Shown here: in pieces, positions 1-8,490 of the stretch
Position numbering within the stretch: position 1 is the stretch's first letter
How the letters are laid out: every line of letters starts with the position of its first letter
From: Winogradskya consettensis
Lineage (GTDB): Bacteria > Actinomycetota > Actinomycetes > Mycobacteriales > Micromonosporaceae
Direction of reading: 5' to 3'
Assembly: GCF_018332715.1 (NCBI RefSeq)
Contig: NZ_BOQP01000032.1
Location: 35,108-99,107 of the forward strand
DNA length: 64,000 nucleotides
Notes under the pieces: generated by a model
Told to the model about the DNA's origin: nothing
What the model saw: only the letters and a program-made list of their open reading frames with translations
Databases searched by the model: none
Translations under genes and position numbers: made by a program

Positions 1-129
1 GAGCGCGGAGATCTCCGCCTCGGTCACATCGGCGTGCGGCACGTCCACCCGGAAGCCCTGCGTCTGCAGGCCGCCGCCGTTGCTGAACGTCACGACGGCG
101 TCGAATTCGGCGCGGTACTGCAGCGGCAC
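1..129 (-). CDS. Partial N-terminus of a conserved hypothetical protein
   Basis: The gene runs off the left edge and only its first 43 codons are present. I chose the GTG at 129 because GGGGGA lies about 6 nt upstream of it and the frame stays open to the edge. The peptide begins VPLQYRAEFDAVVTFSNGG and continues with alternating hydrophobic residues like a beta-rich domain. It starts 14 nt after the stop of the Mn-transporter gene on the same strand, so the two are probably co-transcribed. I do not recognise the family with certainty. Confidence 0.55.
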   Translation of the reverse strand, partial: MPLQYRAEFDAVVTFSNGGGLQTQGFRVDVPHADVTEAEISAL

Positions 130-143
130 GTGGTCCCCCGGGG

Positions 144-734
144 TCAGGTGAGTTCGCGGATGGCTTCGATGAGGAGCCAGACGCCGAAGATAACGAACAG
201 CGCGGCGGCGCCGTACTTGATCGCCTTCTCGGGCAGGTGCCGGCCGAGCAGCCGGCCCACCACGATGGCGAGGGCGTCCGCCGCCACCATGCCGAGCGTG
301 GAGCCGAGCCAGGTGCCGAACCAGCCGTGCTGGGTGGCCAGGGTGATGGTCGCGAGCATGGTCTTGTCACCGAGCTCGGCCAGGAAGAAGGCGCCGCCGA
401 CCGCGAGGATCGCCGAGCCGGTGGTGCGCTCGGCCTTCTGCTTCTCGTCGTCGGTGAGCTTGTCACCCCGCAGCGTCCACGCGCCGAAGGCGAGGAACGC
501 GATGGCGGCCACGAGCGAGATCCAGCCGGTCGGCAGGGTCGCGCCGAGGCCATAGCCGATGCCGACCGAGACGAGGTGTACGACCGCGGTGGCCACCGTG
601 ATGCCGATCAGCACCGGCACGGTTTTGAAGCGGGTCGCGAACGTCAGCGCCATGAGCTGCGATTTGTCGCCGAGCTCGGCCACGAAGATCACGGCGAAGC
701 TGAGCGCTGTCGCGGCGAGGAAACCGTCGAACAA
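144..734 (-). CDS. TMEM165/GDT1 (UPF0016) family manganese transporter
   Basis: This 196-aa membrane protein is an internal duplication typical of the GDT1 family. The signature ELGDKS begins at residue 20 and ELGDKT at residue 120, each at the end of a hydrophobic helix. These acidic motifs are the cation-binding sites of the family, whose bacterial members export Mn2+. A hydrophilic linker (about residues 88-108) separates the halves. The start is a TTG at 734 with GGGAG about 9 nt upstream. The gene lies directly behind a yybP-ykoY riboswitch, which is the classical Mn2+-responsive leader for such genes, so expression should rise when Mn2+ is in excess. Family assignment is firm; Mn2+ as substrate rests on family and leader. 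Confidence 0.9.
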   Translation of the reverse strand: MFDGFLAATALSFAVIFVAELGDKSQLMALTFATRFKTVPVLIGITVATAVVHLVSVGIGYGLGATLPTGWISLVAAIAFLAFGAWTLRGDKLTDDEKQKAERTTGSAILAVGGAFFLAELGDKTMLATITLATQHGWFGTWLGSTLGMVAADALAIVVGRLLGRHLPEKAIKYGAAALFVIFGVWLLIEAIRELT

Positions 735-780
735 GGGGGACTCCCGGTGGAATGGTCAGACCGGGTTCTGGGCGCAGGGC

Positions 781-920
781 GACCTCGACCCGGCCAGATG
801 AATCGGCCAAGTCGAAGGTCTCGCTCGCCCCGGAGTGGTGAACCGAGGCCGTGCGGCCGGACTTCAAGATTTCTCTTGTCGTCAGTATGTCGACCGACAC
901 GTTGGGAGCTACTCCCCTTC
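781..920 (-). promoter_or_regulatory. yybP-ykoY manganese riboswitch with alternative hairpin
   Basis: On the minus strand the leader shows both conserved halves of the yybP-ykoY aptamer. The 5' part, GAAGGGGAGTAGC (920-908), holds the loop-1 element GGGGAGTAGC. The 3' part, GAGACCTTCGAC (822-811), holds the loop-3 element. CGAAGG of the first pairs with CCTTCG of the second to close P1. Downstream, GTCGAGGTC (789-781) can pair with GACCTTCGAC (820-811), with an inner GGCC/GGCC stem. That hairpin would break P1 and is the likely expression platform. A -10-like TAGGCT lies at 935-930, so transcription would begin near 922. The regulated gene starts at 734. Confidence 0.85.
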
Positions 921-970
921 GCACTCGCCAGCCTACCGGGTACGGAACGGATCATGGCTAGGGTGGGCGT

Positions 971-1924
971 GTGAGCCTGGAGACAGCGGTCAAGACGTTC
1001 GGCCTGGTGGTCCATCCGAACAAACCGGTCGGCGACTCGGTGGCGACCATCGTCGAGTGGTCCCGGACCCACGAGGGCACGGTCCTGATCCGCGAGTCGG
1101 AGGCCGCCCGGATCACGACCGACGGGCTCGAGGTCGTCGGTGACGAGGAATTCCTGCGCCGGGTCAACGGCGTGATCGCGCTCGGCGGCGACGGCACGAT
1201 GCTCGGGGCGATGCGGCTGGTGATCGACCGGCCCGTGCCCGTGCTCGGCGTCAACCACGGCAACCTGGGCTTCCTGGTCGAGATCACCCCGTCGAGCCTG
1301 GCAGCCGCCCTGGAGCAGCTGGGCCGTGGCGACTTCACCATCGAGTCGCACGGCTGCCTGGTCGCCGATGCGGGGCCGGTACGGCTGCGGACCAGCTTCG
1401 GCTTCAACGACGTGGTGCTCGCGCGGCTGGGACGCAAGGGCGCGGTGAGCGCCGACCTGACCGTCAACGGGCGTCAGTACGGCTACTACCGCTGCGACGC
1501 CGTGGTGGTTTCCACGCCCAACGGGTCGACGGCTTACAACTACGCCGCCGGAGGCCCGATCCTCTCCCCCTCGGCCGCCGCGACGGTGATCACCCCGGTG
1601 GCGCCGATGGCGGGCATCGGCCGGGCGGTGGTGCTCGGGGCCGGCGACCAGATCACGCTGACCGTGGCACCGGACAGCGCCCCCGTCGCGGTGGACGTGG
1701 ACGGCACCGACGCCGGCGAGCTGGCGGCGGGTGGCGTCCTCTCCGCGCGGTTCCGGGAGGACGCCGCCCAGGTGGTCCGGCTCTCCGCCGGGACCCACCA
1801 GAACCGCAGCCAGATCAAGCTGAGCCTGCTGGACCTGCCGCTGCGCCGGGATCAGCTGCTGGAGCTGATCCCGGAGAACCTGCGGCACAACGCGGCCCTG
1901 CACGACCGCCGGGCAGCTCAGTAA
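971..1924 (+). CDS. nadK: NAD kinase
   Basis: The 317-aa protein phosphorylates NAD+ to NADP+ with ATP or polyphosphate in the cytosol. The diagnostic GGDGT motif is at residues 72-76, followed by GVNHGNLGFLVE and the NGSTAYNYAAGGPI segment that forms the NAD site. Length fits the family. The GTG start at 971 has no Shine-Dalgarno sequence, but TAGGGT lies 6 nt upstream (959-964), which suggests a leaderless mRNA. The promoter is back to back with that of the Mn riboswitch, only about 25 bp apart. The 3' end overlaps the convergent hydrolase gene by 7 nt. Confidence 0.92.
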   Translation: MSLETAVKTFGLVVHPNKPVGDSVATIVEWSRTHEGTVLIRESEAARITTDGLEVVGDEEFLRRVNGVIALGGDGTMLGAMRLVIDRPVPVLGVNHGNLGFLVEITPSSLAAALEQLGRGDFTIESHGCLVADAGPVRLRTSFGFNDVVLARLGRKGAVSADLTVNGRQYGYYRCDAVVVSTPNGSTAYNYAAGGPILSPSAAATVITPVAPMAGIGRAVVLGAGDQITLTVAPDSAPVAVDVDGTDAGELAAGGVLSARFREDAAQVVRLSAGTHQNRSQIKLSLLDLPLRRDQLLELIPENLRHNAALHDRRAAQ

Positions 1925-3513
1925 CCGGCGATCCTTCGCTGCAGATCCAGCCGGGAAAGCGTGGCGATGCCGGCACGCTTCGCCGACGGCTCGGTCGGGT
2001 CCGGCTTCGGCACCGGGTCACAGCGCTTGTCCGCGGTGTTGCCCTTCGCTCGTTGCGGGAGCTTTCCGGACGCCAGATACTCCGCGACGGCGTTGTCGAC
2101 ACAGGCGTTGCCGAAGAGCGACCCGGCGTGGGTGGTTCCTCCGACGCCCTCGATCAGCGCGGCACGCGGGAAACGGCGGCGCACCTCGAGGCTGCCCGAG
2201 AACGGCGTCGCGGCGTCCAGGGTCTCGCTGAGCAGCAGGATCGGCGGGGCATTCGTGCCGCTTACCCTGACCCGCTTGCCCGGCGCCGCGGGCCAGGTCA
2301 GACAGGGTGCGTTGTACCAGGCGTTGCCCCAGGTCAGGAACGGCGCCGCGGAGTGGATCCGCGTGTTGTCCGCGCGCCACTTCTGCCATGAGGTGGGCCA
2401 TGGGGCGTCGGTGCACTGGACTGCGAGGTAGACCGCGTACCCGTTGTCGGCGCCGTCGTCCGTGGGGTTGGCCGACTCGAACAGCGACCTCAGCGGGTCC
2501 GGGTCACGGTCGTTGACCCAGGCGGAGAACGCGTACGCGACCGACTCCCAGCCGAAGACGTAATAACCGGCCTGCAGGAACACGTCGGTGAGCTCGTCGG
2601 GCCCGAACTCGCCGTCGGCGGGATGCTCGAGCAGCCGGGCCCGCTCCCGGTAGAAGACCTTCTCGACAGCTTTCGCGTTCCGGCCCAGGTGGTAGGTCTT
2701 GTCGTACCGGGCGATCCAGGCGAAGTAGATCTTCATGTTGCGGTCGAAGGCGATGTTCTGATCGAGGTTGGCGTCGTACCAGACCCGGCGGGGGTCCACG
2801 TTGCCGTCGAGCACCATCCGGCGTACCCGCTGGGGGTAACGGGTGGCGTAGACCTGGCCCAGGTAGGTGCCGTAGGAGAAGCCGTAGAAGTTGATCTGCT
2901 CGGCACCGAGCGCGGCACGCAGGCTGTCGAGGTCCTGCACGGTGTCCGTGGTGCGCAGGTGGTCGAGCAGGTCACCGGCGATCCGCGCGCAGTCCGACGC
3001 GTACCCCTTGGCCTTCTTGAGCCAGGCCTTCTCGATCTTCGGACCGGTCGGCTCGTAGGGCGGGCGACCGTAGCCGAGATACCCCCCGTCGCAGCCCAGG
3101 GACGGTTCGCTCGCGCCGACCCCGCGAGGATCGAACCCGATCCAGTCGTACGCGTCCCCGGCGTCCTTCGGCACGTATTCGCCCAGCACCGACAGGTCCA
3201 GACCCGAGCCACCCGGCCCGCCCGGATTGACCAGCATGACGCCCTGGTAGTCGGCATCCTTCGTGGTGTGCTCGATACGCGAGACGGCCAGCTTGATCTG
3301 CTCGCCGCCGGGCTGCGCGTAGTCGAGCGGCACGCTGAGCAGGCCGCACTGCGCGTTGCGAGCCGCGAGGCCGGTGCTCTCGCAGGTCCCCCACCTGATC
3401 GGCTCGTAGGTGGCGGTGCCCCGGCGCGGGGTGTCGGATGCGGCGTACGCCACGGCCACGCCGGAGGAGAGCGCCAGGCCGAGCGTGACGACCGTTGTTA
3501 GAATTCGTCTCAT
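1918..3513 (-). CDS. Secreted tripeptidyl aminopeptidase-like alpha/beta hydrolase (S33 family)
   Basis: The 531-aa protein carries an N-terminal signal peptide (MRRILTT then a hydrophobic stretch ending near AYAASD), so it is exported. It matches the Streptomyces tripeptidyl aminopeptidase / SlpD-SlpE type of S33 hydrolase. It has the oxyanion segment VNPGGPGGSG (about 95-104), the nucleophile in GFSYGTYLG (Ser213), the acid in LDAATPF and the histidine in GGTTHAGS near the C-terminus. The ATG at 3513 is preferred over one 27 nt upstream because AAGAAGGG precedes it and the signal peptide begins there. The start codon lies in one arm of a perfect inverted repeat. The exact peptide specificity cannot be read from the sequence. 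Confidence 0.85.
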   Translation of the reverse strand: MRRILTTVVTLGLALSSGVAVAYAASDTPRRGTATYEPIRWGTCESTGLAARNAQCGLLSVPLDYAQPGGEQIKLAVSRIEHTTKDADYQGVMLVNPGGPGGSGLDLSVLGEYVPKDAGDAYDWIGFDPRGVGASEPSLGCDGGYLGYGRPPYEPTGPKIEKAWLKKAKGYASDCARIAGDLLDHLRTTDTVQDLDSLRAALGAEQINFYGFSYGTYLGQVYATRYPQRVRRMVLDGNVDPRRVWYDANLDQNIAFDRNMKIYFAWIARYDKTYHLGRNAKAVEKVFYRERARLLEHPADGEFGPDELTDVFLQAGYYVFGWESVAYAFSAWVNDRDPDPLRSLFESANPTDDGADNGYAVYLAVQCTDAPWPTSWQKWRADNTRIHSAAPFLTWGNAWYNAPCLTWPAAPGKRVRVSGTNAPPILLLSETLDAATPFSGSLEVRRRFPRAALIEGVGGTTHAGSLFGNACVDNAVAEYLASGKLPQRAKGNTADKRCDPVPKPDPTEPSAKRAGIATLSRLDLQRRIAGY

Positions 3514-3545
3514 ATGTGGCCCTTCTTGGGGTTTCGCCACATATG
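3511..3545 (-). promoter_or_regulatory. 10-bp perfect inverted repeat over the start codon and RBS of the S33 hydrolase
   Basis: CATATGTGGC (3511-3520) and GCCACATATG (3536-3545) are perfect reverse complements separated by 15 bp. In the minus-strand mRNA the second arm contains the ATG start codon at 3513-3511. The spacer contains the purine-rich AAGAAGGG ribosome site. The element could be a DNA operator or an RNA hairpin that hides the start codon. Its other end lies only 4 bp from the terminator hairpin of the upstream MFS gene, so little room is left for a separate promoter. Confidence 0.6.
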
Positions 3546-3549
3546 GTCC

Positions 3550-3583
3550 GGCGTGGGCGGCGGGGTCAGCCGCCGCCCACGCC
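3550..3583 (-). terminator. GC-rich hairpin terminator after the MFS gene
   Basis: A perfect 13-bp stem (3550-3562 with 3571-3583) with an 8-nt loop follows the stop codon of the minus-strand MFS gene at 3604 by about 20 nt. There is no T tract, as is common for actinobacterial terminators. Confidence 0.65.
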
Positions 3584-3603
3584 GGGACGCTCCTGTTTTC
3601 CGC

Positions 3604-4842
3604 TCAGGCCTTACGTGCCCTCTGGGCGATCATGGCGATGCCGCCGAGGGCGACCACGACCAGGCCGTAGACCAGAGCCGTCGAGTGCAGGCCGAACGTC
3701 GTAGCCGCGAGGCCGGCGATGACCGCCGGGATACTGAAGGCCACGTACGCGATGGTCAGCGCGACCGCGAACAGCTCGCCCCGCTCGTCGGGGGCCGCGA
3801 GAACCGCCAGTGTGCCGAAGGAGGCGAGCGACGAGGCGCCGAATCCCACCCCGGCCAGGACCGTGCCGATCGCCGCGACCAGCGTCGACTCGGTCTCCAT
3901 GCCGATCAGGGTCACCGCGGTGCCGATCGTCAGCAGCGCGCCGGCGATCGTCAGGACCCGGCTGGTGGCCCGGCTGCGCAGCGCATAGGCAGCCAGCGCG
4001 CCGGTGCCGCAGAGCAGGGTCACGACCAGGCCACCGATCAGGTGACTGCCGAGACCGAAGACGCCGACCGCGACGGACGGGCCGAGCGAGAGATAGAGGC
4101 CGCCTAGCGCCCAGCTGGCCACGATGATCGGGACGAGCGCGAAGAGGTCCTTGCGCAGCCGGGCCGGCACGCCGAGCTTCGGCAGCAGGGAGGACATCAC
4201 GCCGGGACGGCGGGTCGAGGTCTCCGGCAGCAGCAGCACGACGACACCCGCGATGACCATGATCGTCAGCAGGATCGCCCACACCAGGTGGGTGGGGCCG
4301 GGGGCGTACTGGACGAGCGCTCCGGTGCCCAGCGAGCCGAACGCGAGCCCGGCGGGCGGCACGATGCTGTTGAGCAGGCCGGCGCGGCCGGGGGCGTGCG
4401 GCGGGTTCAGGTCGACCAGGGTCGCACCGAGGGTGGTCAGCGCCGCACCGGTCGCAATGCCCTGCAGGAAGCGGGCCACTAGCAGCACGTTCACGTCACC
4501 GGCATTGAGGAACAGCACCAGCGCGACGGCTTCGAGCACGATCGCGGCGGCCAGCACGGGCCGGCGGCCGACGTGATCGGAGAGCGCCCCGAGGATCAGC
4601 AGCGATCCGACGAGCCCGACCACGTAGACGGCGAAGACCAGCGTCAGGGTCGTCGCGGAGAAACCCCAGAGCTGCTGGTAGACGACGTAGAGCGGGGACG
4701 GTGCGCTGGACGCCGCGGTGAACGCCACGAAGATCGCGGCGATGGCGGCGAAGGCCACCGGATGGGAGAGCCGTCTCCGGCGCGTGGCCACCTCACCGGG
4801 GGTCGTGGTCACGGGTGGGGCGGTGGTGGGTGAGGTGGTCAT
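3604..4842 (-). CDS. MFS transporter (DHA1-type drug efflux)
   Basis: This is a 412-aa polytopic membrane protein with about 12 hydrophobic helices. The MFS motif between helices 2 and 3 reads LGALSDHVGRRPVLAAA, and helix 5 contains a glycine-rich GALTTLGATLV-like stretch. A proline- and threonine-rich cytosolic N-terminus precedes helix 1. The gene is divergent from a TetR regulator, with two matching palindromic operators between them. That is the usual layout of a substrate-induced efflux pump repressed by its neighbour. Substrate unknown. Confidence 0.85.
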   Translation of the reverse strand: MTTSPTTAPPVTTTPGEVATRRRRLSHPVAFAAIAAIFVAFTAASSAPSPLYVVYQQLWGFSATTLTLVFAVYVVGLVGSLLILGALSDHVGRRPVLAAAIVLEAVALVLFLNAGDVNVLLVARFLQGIATGAALTTLGATLVDLNPPHAPGRAGLLNSIVPPAGLAFGSLGTGALVQYAPGPTHLVWAILLTIMVIAGVVVLLLPETSTRRPGVMSSLLPKLGVPARLRKDLFALVPIIVASWALGGLYLSLGPSVAVGVFGLGSHLIGGLVVTLLCGTGALAAYALRSRATSRVLTIAGALLTIGTAVTLIGMETESTLVAAIGTVLAGVGFGASSLASFGTLAVLAAPDERGELFAVALTIAYVAFSIPAVIAGLAATTFGLHSTALVYGLVVVALGGIAMIAQRARKA

Positions 4843-4860
4843 GTCGCTCCCAGAGTCGCA

Positions 4861-4905
4861 CAGACAGGTCTGTCTGGTAGATCACGACAGTAGACAGATC
4901 TGTCT
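4861..4905. promoter_or_regulatory. Paired TetR operators between the MFS and TetR genes
   Basis: CAGACAG-GT-CTGTCTG occupies 4861-4876 and the perfect palindrome AGACAGATCTGTCT occupies 4892-4905. Both share the half-site AGACAG/CTGTCT. Their centres are 30 bp apart, close to three helical turns, so two dimers would bind the same DNA face. The second site lies 2 bp upstream of the TATCGT -10 element (4908-4913) of the TetR gene, consistent with repression of both divergent genes. Confidence 0.75.
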
Positions 4906-4920
4906 GCTATCGTCAAGGGC

Positions 4921-5508
4921 ATGTCCGCTGCATCACCTGCCGTGCGCAAGCAATCCGCACGGGACCGCCTGCTCGCCGCCGCCGATGAGCTCTTCTACGC
5001 CGAGGGGGTGCACACCGTCGGCATCGACCGCGTCATCGAGCAGGCGGGTGTCGCCAAGGCCTCGCTCTACAGCTGTTTCGGCAACAAGGACGGGCTGATC
5101 CGGGCATATCTGCAGGGCCGGCACGAGAGCCGGCAGAAGCGGATCCTGACCGGGCTCGAACGCTTCGACACCCCCCGCGACCGCCTCGTCGGCGTCTTCG
5201 ACGTGCTGATCGACTACGTGTCCGCGCCGGCCTACCGCGGCTGCGCGTTCTACAACGCGAGCGCGGAATCGGAGAAGGGCGGCGTCGCCGAGGAGATGAG
5301 CGACGCCAACCGCGCCTGGACCCAGGAGCTGCTCGTCGGGCTGGCCCGCGAGGCCGGCGCACCCGATCCGGCGACGCTGGCGGCCCAACTGGTGATCCTC
5401 TACGACGGCGCCTCCGCCGGGGCCCGGCTCGACCGCCACCCCGAGGCCGCTGTGACGGCAAGGGCGATGGCGGCAATCCTGGTGGACGCCGCCATCACCG
5501 CTCTCTGA
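4921..5508 (+). CDS. TetR-family transcriptional regulator
   Basis: The 195-aa protein has an N-terminal TetR DNA-binding domain (about residues 12-60). Its helix-turn-helix reads VHTVGIDRVIEQAGVAKASLY and is followed by the typical FGNKDGLIRAYL segment. The C-terminal half, with RGCAFYNASAE and a final alanine-rich helix, resembles the ligand-binding domain of the TetR_C_33-like group. TATCGT lies 7 nt before the ATG, and AAGGG sits between them, so the mRNA may be leaderless or nearly so. It most likely represses itself and the divergent MFS gene through the palindromes at 4861-4905. Confidence 0.88.
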   Translation: MSAASPAVRKQSARDRLLAAADELFYAEGVHTVGIDRVIEQAGVAKASLYSCFGNKDGLIRAYLQGRHESRQKRILTGLERFDTPRDRLVGVFDVLIDYVSAPAYRGCAFYNASAESEKGGVAEEMSDANRAWTQELLVGLAREAGAPDPATLAAQLVILYDGASAGARLDRHPEAAVTARAMAAILVDAAITAL

Positions 5509-5523
5509 GCTTGCTGCCTTTGT

Positions 5524-7326
5524 CTAGGCCTTGACCCCTGGGGCGTCGATCGGCTCGGCGACCCGCGTGGCCGGGGCCAATCCCTGCGCCTCGGCCAGCT
5601 CCGAGGCCAGTTCGGCCTCGTGCGCCACGAACTCGCCCTCCGCGGCGACCTCGGGCGTCTCGGCCTCCTTCGGCGCGGGCTTGCCGCGCAGGAGCGAGGC
5701 CAGGGCACCGATGACCGTCATCGCGATCGCCAGCCAGAAGACGATCACCAGGCCGTCGTGGAACGGGCCGGAGATCAGCCGGGGGAAGAACTCCAGGCCG
5801 GTCAGGGTGTCGGCGTTCTGCGTGGGCAGGCTGTCGAGGGTCGGCTGACCCAGCAGCTCCGCGATCGGGTTGTACCCGAGGAACGCCGCGAACAGCGTGC
5901 CGACCGGCGGGATCTGCGCGACCTGATCGGCGGTCGCGGCCGAGACGCCCTGCGCGGTCAGTCCCGAGCTGAGCGTCGACGGCAGCGACCCGGCCAGCCC
6001 GGCGACCATCAGCGAGAAGAACAGCCCGATCGACAGCACCTGCCCGGCGTTCTGGAACGTCGCCCGCATCCCGGACGCGGCGCCACGCATGTTGGCGGGA
6101 ACGCTCGACATGACCAAAGACGTGTTCGGCGCCGCGAACAGGCCGCCACCGAGCCCGTTGACGAAGATCAGCACCGCGAAGACGGCGTAGTTGAAGTCGC
6201 TCGGCAGCAGCAGCATCCCGACGAAGGACCCGGCCATCACCAGCAGACCGCCTGCCGCGAACAGCCGTGGACCGAAGCGGTCGGAGAGGGCACCTGCCAG
6301 CGGACCCGCGACGAGGAAGCCGATCGTCAACGGGACGAGGTAGATACCGGCCCACAGCGGCGTCTGCTCGTAGTCGTACCCGTGCAGCGGCAGCCAGATC
6401 CCCTGCAGCCAGATGATCAGCATGAACTGGAGCCCGCCCCGCGCCACCGCGGAGAGCAGGCTGGCGATGTTGCCGCTGGTGAACGCGGTATTCCGGAAGA
6501 GTGCGAGCGGGAACATCGGATCGGCGACCCGGGTCTCGATGATGCCGAAGGCCACCAGCACCAGACCGCCACCGATCAGCCCGGTGAGCACCCACGGACT
6601 CGTCCAGCCCATGGTGTGACCGCCGTACGGCTGAATGCCGTACGTGATGGCGGCGAGCACCGCGGTGAGCCCGACCGCGAAGGTCGCGTTGCCCCACCAG
6701 TCGATCTTCGCCTTGCGCCGGACCCCGGTGTCGTGCAGCGACCGGTACGCCCAGACCGTGCCGAGAATGCCCAGCGGGATGTTCACCCAGAACACCGAAC
6801 GCCAGTCCCACTCGGCCAGCACGCCACCGACGACCAGGCCGATGAACGAGCCGGCCAGCGCGGCGACGATGTTGACGCCGAGCGCCATGCCGCGCTGCTT
6901 CGCCGAGAACGCGTCGGTGATGATCGCAGCGGAGTTGGCCATCAGCATCGCCCCGCCGACCGCCTGCAGCACCCGCCAGCCGATCAGCCACAGCGCTCCC
7001 CCGCCGCCGTCGAACGGGTCCAGCGCCAGGATCACCGAGGTCAGCGTGAAGATGGCGAACCCGGCGTTGTAGATCTTCACCCGGCCGTACATGTCACCGA
7101 GGCGGCCGAGCGTGACCACCAGCACCGCCGTGACGAGCATGTAGCCCATCAGCATCCAGAGCAGATAGCTGACGTTGCCCGGCTCGAGGGCGTTCAGGTG
7201 GATGCCCTTGAAGATCGCCGGCAGCGAGATCAGGACGATCGAGGAGTTGATGGTGGCCAGCAGCGTGCCGAGCGTGGTGTTCGACAGAGCGACCCACTTG
7301 TACCTCGGATGATCAACTGTGAGCAC
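5524..7326 (-). CDS. DHA2-family (EmrB/QacA) MFS multidrug transporter
   Basis: About 600 aa with 14 predicted membrane helices, the DHA2 layout. Typical segments are TLLATINSSIVLISLPAI in helix 1, TLGRLGDMYGRVKIY in the 2-3 loop and GGAMLMANSAAIITDAF. A hydrophilic, alanine- and glutamate-rich tail of about 45 residues ends the protein. I prefer the GTG at 7326 (VLTVDHPRYKW), which has a run of six G about 10 nt upstream. An ATG at 7395 is in frame and would overlap the upstream MarR gene by 29 nt. It is co-directional with that MarR gene and is probably its target. Confidence 0.85.
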   Translation of the reverse strand: MLTVDHPRYKWVALSNTTLGTLLATINSSIVLISLPAIFKGIHLNALEPGNVSYLLWMLMGYMLVTAVLVVTLGRLGDMYGRVKIYNAGFAIFTLTSVILALDPFDGGGGALWLIGWRVLQAVGGAMLMANSAAIITDAFSAKQRGMALGVNIVAALAGSFIGLVVGGVLAEWDWRSVFWVNIPLGILGTVWAYRSLHDTGVRRKAKIDWWGNATFAVGLTAVLAAITYGIQPYGGHTMGWTSPWVLTGLIGGGLVLVAFGIIETRVADPMFPLALFRNTAFTSGNIASLLSAVARGGLQFMLIIWLQGIWLPLHGYDYEQTPLWAGIYLVPLTIGFLVAGPLAGALSDRFGPRLFAAGGLLVMAGSFVGMLLLPSDFNYAVFAVLIFVNGLGGGLFAAPNTSLVMSSVPANMRGAASGMRATFQNAGQVLSIGLFFSLMVAGLAGSLPSTLSSGLTAQGVSAATADQVAQIPPVGTLFAAFLGYNPIAELLGQPTLDSLPTQNADTLTGLEFFPRLISGPFHDGLVIVFWLAIAMTVIGALASLLRGKPAPKEAETPEVAAEGEFVAHEAELASELAEAQGLAPATRVAEPIDAPGVKA

Positions 7327-7366
7327 GGCGAGATGACCCCCCTTCAGGGCTTCGGTGGTACGGAGT

Positions 7367-7819
7367 TCAGGTGGTGGTGTGCGCTGCGACGGCATCGACG
7401 AGCCGTTCCATGGCCGGCAACGCGGCGATGATCGCCGCACGGTCCGGCGCGGAGAGACTCGCCAGCACGGTGTCGAGCGCCTCGGCATACGCGACTCTGC
7501 GCTGCTCGACGAGCGCGCTCCCGGCCTCGGTGATGCTCACGAGCACGGCCCGGCGATCGGCGGGGTCTCCGCCGCGCACGGCGAATCCGTCCTTCTCCAG
7601 CCGGGTGACCAGCTGGGTCATCGCGGGCTGCGTGACACTCTCGGCGGCATGCAGCTCGGAGAGCCGCTGCGGGCCGAGCTGATCAAGGCGTTTCAGGGTG
7701 GAGTGCGCGGTCAGGCTGAGCCCCATCCGCGGCGCGAGCCGTCGCAGCGCGTCATAGAGCCGCGCGAGCCCGAAGGCAACGAACGCACTCTCAGGCTGGG
7801 ACTCGATCACCGGCTGCAT
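7367..7819 (-). CDS. MarR-family transcriptional regulator
   Basis: The 150-aa protein has the MarR winged-helix fold. ESVTQPAMTQLVTRLEKDGFAV is the recognition region (about 62-83) and GGDPADRRAVLVSITEAG is the wing with the diagnostic DxRA core. It precedes the DHA2 pump gene on the same strand, which suggests pump control. TATAAA lies 7 nt before the ATG with no ribosome site, so the transcript looks leaderless. An AT-rich patch with the palindrome ATACATGTAT (7843-7852) just upstream is a possible operator. Confidence 0.88.
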   Translation of the reverse strand: MQPVIESQPESAFVAFGLARLYDALRRLAPRMGLSLTAHSTLKRLDQLGPQRLSELHAAESVTQPAMTQLVTRLEKDGFAVRGGDPADRRAVLVSITEAGSALVEQRRVAYAEALDTVLASLSAPDRAAIIAALPAMERLVDAVAAHTTT

Positions 7820-7956
7820 ACCAAGATTTATATCACTGGCTTATACATGTATCTCCGCGAAGTGACGCACCCCTCACCCCCGACGCACATTGACCACCCT
7901 TACGCGCGCACCCCGAAGTCCCCCGCGCCCCACACCCGAAATGCCACGATGCATCC

Positions 7957-8484
7957 ATGGACCCGCGCCGCCACCACAGTTGGCTGCATCCCCACCTGGG
8001 AACAACGACGCTCCACAGCCCCACCCCCGAGGCCTACCTGGCAGCCCTCCGCCACGTAGCCCGAACCCTTGACGAGGACCCCGCCTGGCGCCTCTGGTGG
8101 CAAGCCGCCGGAATCCCCCACTGCGAACTGGGCATCGTCGCCGAAAACCACCTGGACCACCGACGCCCCAGCGCCGACATCCGAAAAATCAAAGGCAATC
8201 TCCACGCCAACTTCACCTGCGCCGCCCCCGCAGCCACAGCCCGCCCCGCAGCCCTCCTACCCCTGGCCATCCACGAGGTAACGGGCATATTCGAAGTCAT
8301 CCGCGAAGCAATCGGCCTACCACCCCTGCCCCCGGCCCCACCCCTGCCGGCCCTCCCCGAACACCTGACCGACCTGCAGGTAACCCACCGAACCCTCCCG
8401 CCGGACCAGGGCCCCCTCGAACCCCAGGGCTACCTCACCCTCACCCAGATCCAGGAATTCTTCACCGACGACCCCACCCGCTGA
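7957..8484 (+). CDS. Hypothetical protein
   Basis: A 175-aa open frame with coherent codon use. It has no predicted membrane segment or signal peptide, and a proline-rich stretch (about 118-132) separates an N-terminal WRLWWQAAGIPHCELGIV region from an acidic C-terminus ending QIQEFFTDDPTR. The coding strand is markedly C-rich and wobble positions are nearly all C. I do not recognise a family. It stands alone between a minus-strand MarR gene and a minus-strand pair, and has no clear ribosome-binding site before the ATG. Confidence 0.6.
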   Translation: MDPRRHHSWLHPHLGTTTLHSPTPEAYLAALRHVARTLDEDPAWRLWWQAAGIPHCELGIVAENHLDHRRPSADIRKIKGNLHANFTCAAPAATARPAALLPLAIHEVTGIFEVIREAIGLPPLPPAPPLPALPEHLTDLQVTHRTLPPDQGPLEPQGYLTLTQIQEFFTDDPTR

Positions 8485-8490
8485 CGGCCC

